DNA of 10,663 nucleotides from an uncultured Bacteroidota bacterium (GTDB lineage: Bacteria; Bacteroidota; Bacteroidia; Bacteroidales; P3). The notes beneath the pieces are model-generated. The model saw nothing but the letters and a program-made list of their open reading frames with translations, did not search any database and was not told the DNA's origin. The DNA lies in the NCBI GenBank assembly GCA_902766265.1, contig CACXCY010000143.1, forward strand, positions 1 through 10,663, in the 5' to 3' direction. Below, one piece after another: positions 7,944-10,663 of the stretch. The number at the start of each line of letters is the position of its first letter. The first letter of the stretch is position 1. Made by a program: the position numbers and the translations under genes.

Positions 7944-7972
7944 GTGTTCGAACGGAAACTTCTCTTTCGGAA

Positions 7973-8440
7973 TCAATCCCTTTTGCGGGAACGGTATTTT
8001 CTTATTGTCGGGATGGCACCGACTACGCAGCCAACCGTGATGCCCGCAATGAGCATCACGTAGGACATCACGTCCAGAATCGTTGCCAGCGGTCCGTGTG
8101 ATATTCTGCTGAACACCATGAAGAGTCCGTTCAGCGGGAAGGAGGCGATGATGATGGCGACGGCCAACTGCTCCAGTCCGCTGCTGTCCCATTCGGCCAC
8201 CTCCTTCTTGATATCCAGTCGCCCATTGCGCAGCTGGGGTTTATAGTTCACCCTGCGTTTTGACTGGCACATGACTATGCACAGCACTATGCCCAGGCCC
8301 AGCATCACCGCTATCTGCTCGATGTTGTCTTTCCCTACCTGCTCGCGCCATAGCAGCGCCAGCACAAGGGTGACCAGTTGCAATACCAGCACGGGCACAG
8401 CTATGGCCAGTACGGTCTTTCGATTATTTGCCTCATTCAT
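7973..8440 (-). CDS. Four-helix membrane protein of unknown function, last gene of SPFH operon
   Basis: I do not recognise a named family. The 155-residue product has four predicted transmembrane segments at about 9-31, 40-59, 90-111 and 119-145. Between the second and third is a charged cytosolic-type stretch (about 60-88, with KRR and DIKKE). The C-terminus is strongly basic (RKYRSRKRD), which suggests that it lies in the cytoplasm. The start ATG at 8440-8438 lies within the end of the RHH gene: the two share ATGAATGA (8440-8433), an 8-bp overlap in different frames, so translation is likely coupled. With the SPFH gene upstream this makes a three-gene unit read leftwards. The context suggests a partner or accessory of the SPFH membrane protein; that is inference from position only. 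The convergent hairpin at 7909-7943 is the likely terminator. Confidence 0.85.
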   Translation of the reverse strand: MNEANNRKTVLAIAVPVLVLQLVTLVLALLWREQVGKDNIEQIAVMLGLGIVLCIVMCQSKRRVNYKPQLRNGRLDIKKEVAEWDSSGLEQLAVAIIIASFPLNGLFMVFSRISHGPLATILDVMSYVMLIAGITVGCVVGAIPTIRKYRSRKRD

Positions 8441-8612
8441 TGTTTACGTTCTTTGGTTTGTTGCCAGGTTTCGGATAACGCTTTGCCTTTTTCAGGGCCT
8501 CGGCCAGTATCCACTCTATCTGCCCGTTTGCACTCCGAAACTCGTCGGCGGCCCAACGCTCGATGGCATCGTACACCTCGGAATCGACCCGCAATGCAAA
8601 ACTCTTTTTCAT
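8433..8612 (-). CDS. Arc-like ribbon-helix-helix DNA-binding protein, 59 residues
   Basis: This is a small gene read leftwards from ATG 8612-8610 to TGA 8435-8433. The translation begins MKKSFALRVDSEVYDAIERW and continues with AADEFRSANGQIEWILAEAL. The pattern is that of an Arc/MetJ-type ribbon-helix-helix protein: a beta strand at about 2-9 (KSFALRVD) that would contact DNA as a dimer, helix A at about 11-25, a turn with Asn-Gly at 29-30, and helix B at about 30-44. A basic Pro/Lys/Asn tail follows. It starts 24 bp after the SPFH stop and overlaps the next gene by 8 bp, so all three should be one transcript. From memory, small Arc-like proteins next to SPFH genes recur in other bacteria; that would need a neighbourhood search. 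An autoregulatory repressor or an SPFH-linked adaptor are both possible. No toxin-like partner is visible. Confidence 0.88.
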   Translation of the reverse strand: MKKSFALRVDSEVYDAIERWAADEFRSANGQIEWILAEALKKAKRYPKPGNKPKNVNNE

Positions 8613-8636
8613 ACAGCTAACAGGTTGGAGAATGGA

Positions 8637-9617
8637 TTAGTATACGCTGCCGGTGTTGATAACCGGACTGGCGCTCTCGTCGGCGCATAACACTACCAGC
8701 AGGTTGCTTACCATGGTGGCTTTCTTCTCTTCGTCCAGCGTCACCACGCTTTCTGCCTCCAGTTTCTTCAGGGCCAGTTGCACCATCGATACGGCACCTT
8801 CCACAATCTTCTCGCGTGCCGAGATGATGGCATCGGCTTGCTGGCGGCGCAGCATCACGCTGGCAATCTCGGATGCGTAGGCCAGGTAGTTGATGCGTGC
8901 CTCGACCACCTCGATACCGGCGATGCTCAGACGGCTGCGCAACTCGTTTTCGAGACGCTCGTTGATTTCCTCGCCGCCACTGCGCAGGGTCATCTCGGTG
9001 CTTGTGTGGTCCATGTTGTCGTAGGCATATAGACCAGCCACTTTACGCAAGGCGGCGTCACTCTGCACGTTCACAAAGCTGTCGTAGCCCTTAAGGGTCT
9101 GCTGTTGCTGGTTGGCTTCGTTCTGGCTGACTGTGCGGCTGTCCACGTCTATGTCGAAACAGGCCTTGTAGGTGTCTTTGATTTTCCACACCAGCACCAG
9201 ACCTATCATGATGGGGTTGCCGTTCTTGTCGTTCACCTTGATGGGAGGCACGTCCATGTTGCGGGCGCGCAGCGACAGGCGACGTTTTCCATAGAAGGGG
9301 TTCACCCAGAAGAAACCGTTGTCGCGCACCGTCCCGCGGTATTTGCCGAAGAAGGTCAGCACGCGCGACTGGTTGGGTTGGATAGTCATAAAGCCCACCA
9401 GGTGCAGGATGTAGATGAATATGAACAGGCATCCCAGCCCAATGGGCAGGGCCACCCATGCCGTACCGTCGGGTTGCGAGGGCGAGGTCATGCAGTCCCA
9501 TCCTGCCATCCAGACGATGCACCAGATGAATGCTGCCAGCATCACTAAATTAAGGAACAAATGGATGAAACCATTGTTCTTTCTTTCCATTGACTTGTTA
9601 AATTCTTTTGTTTCCAT
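8637..9617 (-). CDS. SPFH/band-7 domain membrane protein (stomatin/prohibitin superfamily)
   Basis: The 326-residue product is an SPFH (band 7) protein. Such proteins form oligomeric membrane assemblies and often scaffold membrane microdomains or regulate proteases. Two hydrophobic segments at about 17-38 and 54-76 anchor the N-terminus, separated by a short polar loop. The SPFH domain spans about 77-250 (from TIQPNQSRVLTFFGKYRGTV, through the NPFYGKRR strand region and GLVLVWKIKDTYKACFDID, to SIAGIEVVEARINYLAYASEI). A helical tail at about 251-300 (RRQQADAIISAREKIVEGAV) resembles the oligomerising helix of the superfamily. ATG 9617-9615 is preferred because an AT-rich leader and a good promoter precede it; Met10 (9590-9588) is an alternative start. 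The gene heads a three-gene operon with the RHH and four-helix proteins. No NfeD-type partner is present, which argues against the classical slipin/NfeD pair. Confidence 0.92.
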   Translation of the reverse strand: METKEFNKSMERKNNGFIHLFLNLVMLAAFIWCIVWMAGWDCMTSPSQPDGTAWVALPIGLGCLFIFIYILHLVGFMTIQPNQSRVLTFFGKYRGTVRDNGFFWVNPFYGKRRLSLRARNMDVPPIKVNDKNGNPIMIGLVLVWKIKDTYKACFDIDVDSRTVSQNEANQQQQTLKGYDSFVNVQSDAALRKVAGLYAYDNMDHTSTEMTLRSGGEEINERLENELRSRLSIAGIEVVEARINYLAYASEIASVMLRRQQADAIISAREKIVEGAVSMVQLALKKLEAESVVTLDEEKKATMVSNLLVVLCADESASPVINTGSVY

Positions 9618-9651
9618 AGTATTGTATTTTAATTGTTTGTTTTGTTTTATG

Positions 9652-9670
9652 TGATATTATTTTAATATCA
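9652..9670. promoter_or_regulatory. Palindrome at the predicted transcription start of the SPFH operon
   Basis: TGATATTA (9652-9659), TTT, TAATATCA (9663-9670) form an 8-bp inverted repeat with a 3-nt centre. Given the promoter at 9680-9710, transcription should start near 9673, so the repeat sits at about +4 to +22 of the transcript. It could be an operator, for example for the RHH protein of the same operon, or a 5' hairpin that stabilises the mRNA. The dyad is seen directly; both roles are inferred. Confidence 0.5.
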
Positions 9671-9679
9671 TTCTGAATG

Positions 9680-9710
9680 CAAATGTACGACTTATTTTGT
9701 ATCTGCCAAA
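9680..9710 (-). promoter_or_regulatory. Bacteroidetes-type promoter of the SPFH operon
   Basis: Read on the - strand: TTTG (9710-9707) as the -33 box, a 19-bp spacer, then TACATTTG (9687-9680) as the -7 box. This matches the Bacteroidetes primary sigma consensus TTTG-N19-21-TAnnTTTG exactly. A transcription start near 9673 gives a leader of about 56 nt before ATG 9617. The A/T tracts just upstream (9711-9730) could act as an UP element. Confidence 0.85.
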
Positions 9711-9751
9711 TAAAAAATGAAAATATTTTCGCAGTGCCATTGGGACACTGC
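9711..9751 (-). terminator. Terminator-like hairpin and T-rich tract after the adenine deaminase gene
   Basis: On the - strand, GCAGTG (9751-9746) pairs with CACTGC (9736-9731); two more GC pairs form with one bulged base, and the loop is short. The next bases on the - strand, GAAAATATTTTC (9730-9719, a perfect 12-bp palindrome) and then TTTTTTA, are T-rich. This would stop leftward transcription coming from adenine deaminase before the SPFH promoter. The T-rich part also borders the -33 box. Confidence 0.6.
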
Positions 9752-9779
9752 AAATCTCGGTGAGTGTATCCTCCGGATG

Positions 9780-9884
9780 GAAAGGGTATATGTACCGTCG
9801 GAAAAGAGTATATCTTTTAATAGAAAAGAGTATATCTTTTGTGGCAAAAGAGTATATCTTTTTTGATAAAAGAGTATATCTTTA
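9780..9884. repeat. Tandem array of 17-bp dyad repeats in 22-bp phase
   Basis: The unit AAAAGAGTATATCTTTT occurs at 9802-9818, 9824-9840 and 9846-9862 without mismatch, and at 9868-9884 with only the last base changed. Starts are exactly 22 bp apart; the 5-bp spacers differ (AATAG, GTGGC, TTGAT). One more unit in phase at 9780-9796 is degenerate (11 of 17 matches). Each unit is itself an inverted repeat (AAAAGA, 5-bp centre, TCTTTT). The 22-bp step is about two DNA turns, so all units face the same side. The array lies 52 bp downstream of the adenine deaminase stop and before its terminator-like hairpin. The 22-bp period is not a multiple of three and no gene covers it. It is not a CRISPR. 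Function unknown; a protein-binding array or a genome-dispersed repeat are the main options. Confidence 0.9.
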
Positions 9885-9936
9885 TTTGGGATGGTGGGAA
9901 GGGCTGGCGTTTCAGTATGCTGCCAGCGCAATAGGT

Positions 9937-10663
9937 TTATGCCAGGATGCTTGTGAATTCAAACTTTGTGCCGTCGAAGAGGCCTTTATCTGTGAGTTTG
10001 AGTTCGGGGATGACGGGCAGGGCCATGAACGCCAGCGTCATGTACGGTGCGGCGAAGGGGCAGCCCATTTCTCGGACCTTTGCTTTGAGTTCTATATGCT
10101 TGCGGCCGGCGTCCTCTCCGCTTAGGGGCGACATCAGTCCGGCCACGGGCAGCGCGAGGTCCCAGATCTGATGGCCGTCGCAGGCGGCAATGCCTCCTTG
10201 GGTCGAGATGAGGTGGTTGACGGCGCGCACAATCTCTTCGTCGCTGCATCCCAGGGCGATGATGTTGTGGCAGTCGTGGGCGATGGTGGAGGCGATGGCT
10301 CCCCGTTGCAGCTGGAAGCCGTGGATGAATGCGATGGCGGGAGGTGCGGCTGCGTAGCGGTTCAGCACCACGAGCTTCAGCACGTCTTCGTCGGGGTTGG
10401 ACACCATATTGCCGTCCACAACCCTGGGTGTTGCGGTCATGCAACGTGTGATGAGCGATCCCTCGGTGGCGGCGATGACCTTGATGCGTTCCGTTCCGGC
10501 AGGGGCGGCGATGCGCAGTGCGGACACCTCCAGCGGTTGGGCTTTGAACTGGTTGGGCAGCACTTGAGGGGTCTCGCAGCCGGTTGTGCGGCAGACGCTG
10601 TCGGGCGTATGTTCGTTGCGGTCGTACACTTTGACGCCGTCAAGCCATGTCTGCATGATGTTG
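9937..10663 (-). CDS. ade: Adenine deaminase, C-terminal part (5' end outside window)
   Basis: The visible part (about 241 residues up to the stop TAA at 9939-9937) is the C-terminal domain of adenine deaminase, EC 3.5.4.2, which converts adenine to hypoxanthine and ammonia in purine salvage. Diagnostic stretches are TWLDGVKVYD at the start, ITRCMTATPRVVDG, GFQLQRGAIASTIAHDCHNI, the CSDEEIVRAVNHLISTQGG segment and the PLSGEDA region near the end. The frame remains open to the window edge (codons for Asn-Ile precede the first visible Met at 10656), so the Met is internal and the metal-binding amidohydrolase domain lies upstream. Full-length members are about 540-600 residues. The stop is followed on the - strand by the 22-bp repeat array and then a terminator-like hairpin. 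No other purine genes are visible. Confidence 0.93.
   Translation of the reverse strand, partial: NIMQTWLDGVKVYDRNEHTPDSVCRTTGCETPQVLPNQFKAQPLEVSALRIAAPAGTERIKVIAATEGSLITRCMTATPRVVDGNMVSNPDEDVLKLVVLNRYAAAPPAIAFIHGFQLQRGAIASTIAHDCHNIIALGCSDEEIVRAVNHLISTQGGIAACDGHQIWDLALPVAGLMSPLSGEDAGRKHIELKAKVREMGCPFAAPYMTLAFMALPVIPELKLTDKGLFDGTKFEFTSILA

Noticed and set aside
8433..8612. Antitoxin of a toxin-antitoxin pair
   Set aside because: The RHH fold fits an antitoxin, but neither neighbour looks like a toxin; they are membrane proteins in the same operon.
9802..9884. CRISPR array
   Set aside because: Repeats are 17 bp and spacers only 5 bp, far too short, and no cas genes are present.
9760..10125. 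Open frame on the + strand through the 22-bp repeats
   Set aside because: It reads the repeats in changing frames and then runs antisense to adenine deaminase; there is no conserved protein pattern.

Overview
The window looks like chromosomal DNA from a Bacteroidales bacterium, most likely Prevotella-like or a close relative. Signs of this are a canonical Bacteroidetes sigma-factor promoter (TTTG, 19 bp, TACATTTG) at 9680-9710, start codons without Shine-Dalgarno sequences, a moderate GC content, and a gene set typical of gut or oral Bacteroidales. I see no transposase, phage gene, rRNA or tRNA. The taxonomic call is an inference from these features, not from a database match.

Left part, + strand (1-4994): the 3' part of a bleomycin-hydrolase-type aminopeptidase C; a secreted GH89 alpha-N-acetylglucosaminidase with an unexplained C-terminal extension of about 190 residues; then a secreted helical protein of unknown function that ends at a strong hairpin. 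Together this suggests an exported hydrolase and peptidase neighbourhood of a glycan- and peptide-scavenging organism, but no SusC/SusD pair is present to make it a polysaccharide utilisation locus.

Middle (4995-7943): a 164-bp, MITE-like, almost fully palindromic element; an AtoE-type short-chain fatty acid transporter; and a COG0523 (CobW/Zng1-type) P-loop metallochaperone with a long His/Asp-rich loop. A 16-bp-stem hairpin separates these from the oppositely oriented genes and probably ends transcription from both sides.

Right part, - strand (7973-10663): a compact three-gene operon reads leftwards from the promoter at 9680-9710. It encodes an SPFH/band-7 membrane protein, a 59-residue Arc-like ribbon-helix-helix protein, and a four-helix membrane protein whose start overlaps the RHH stop by 8 bp. 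An 8-bp-stem palindrome lies at the predicted transcription start. Upstream of the operon are a terminator-like hairpin, then an array of 17-bp dyad repeats in strict 22-bp phase, then the 3' end of an adenine deaminase gene that runs off the window.

The parts most worth following up are the 22-bp phased repeat array, the SPFH-RHH-membrane protein operon with its palindromic leader, the palindromic element before atoE, and the unassigned domain on the GH89 enzyme.
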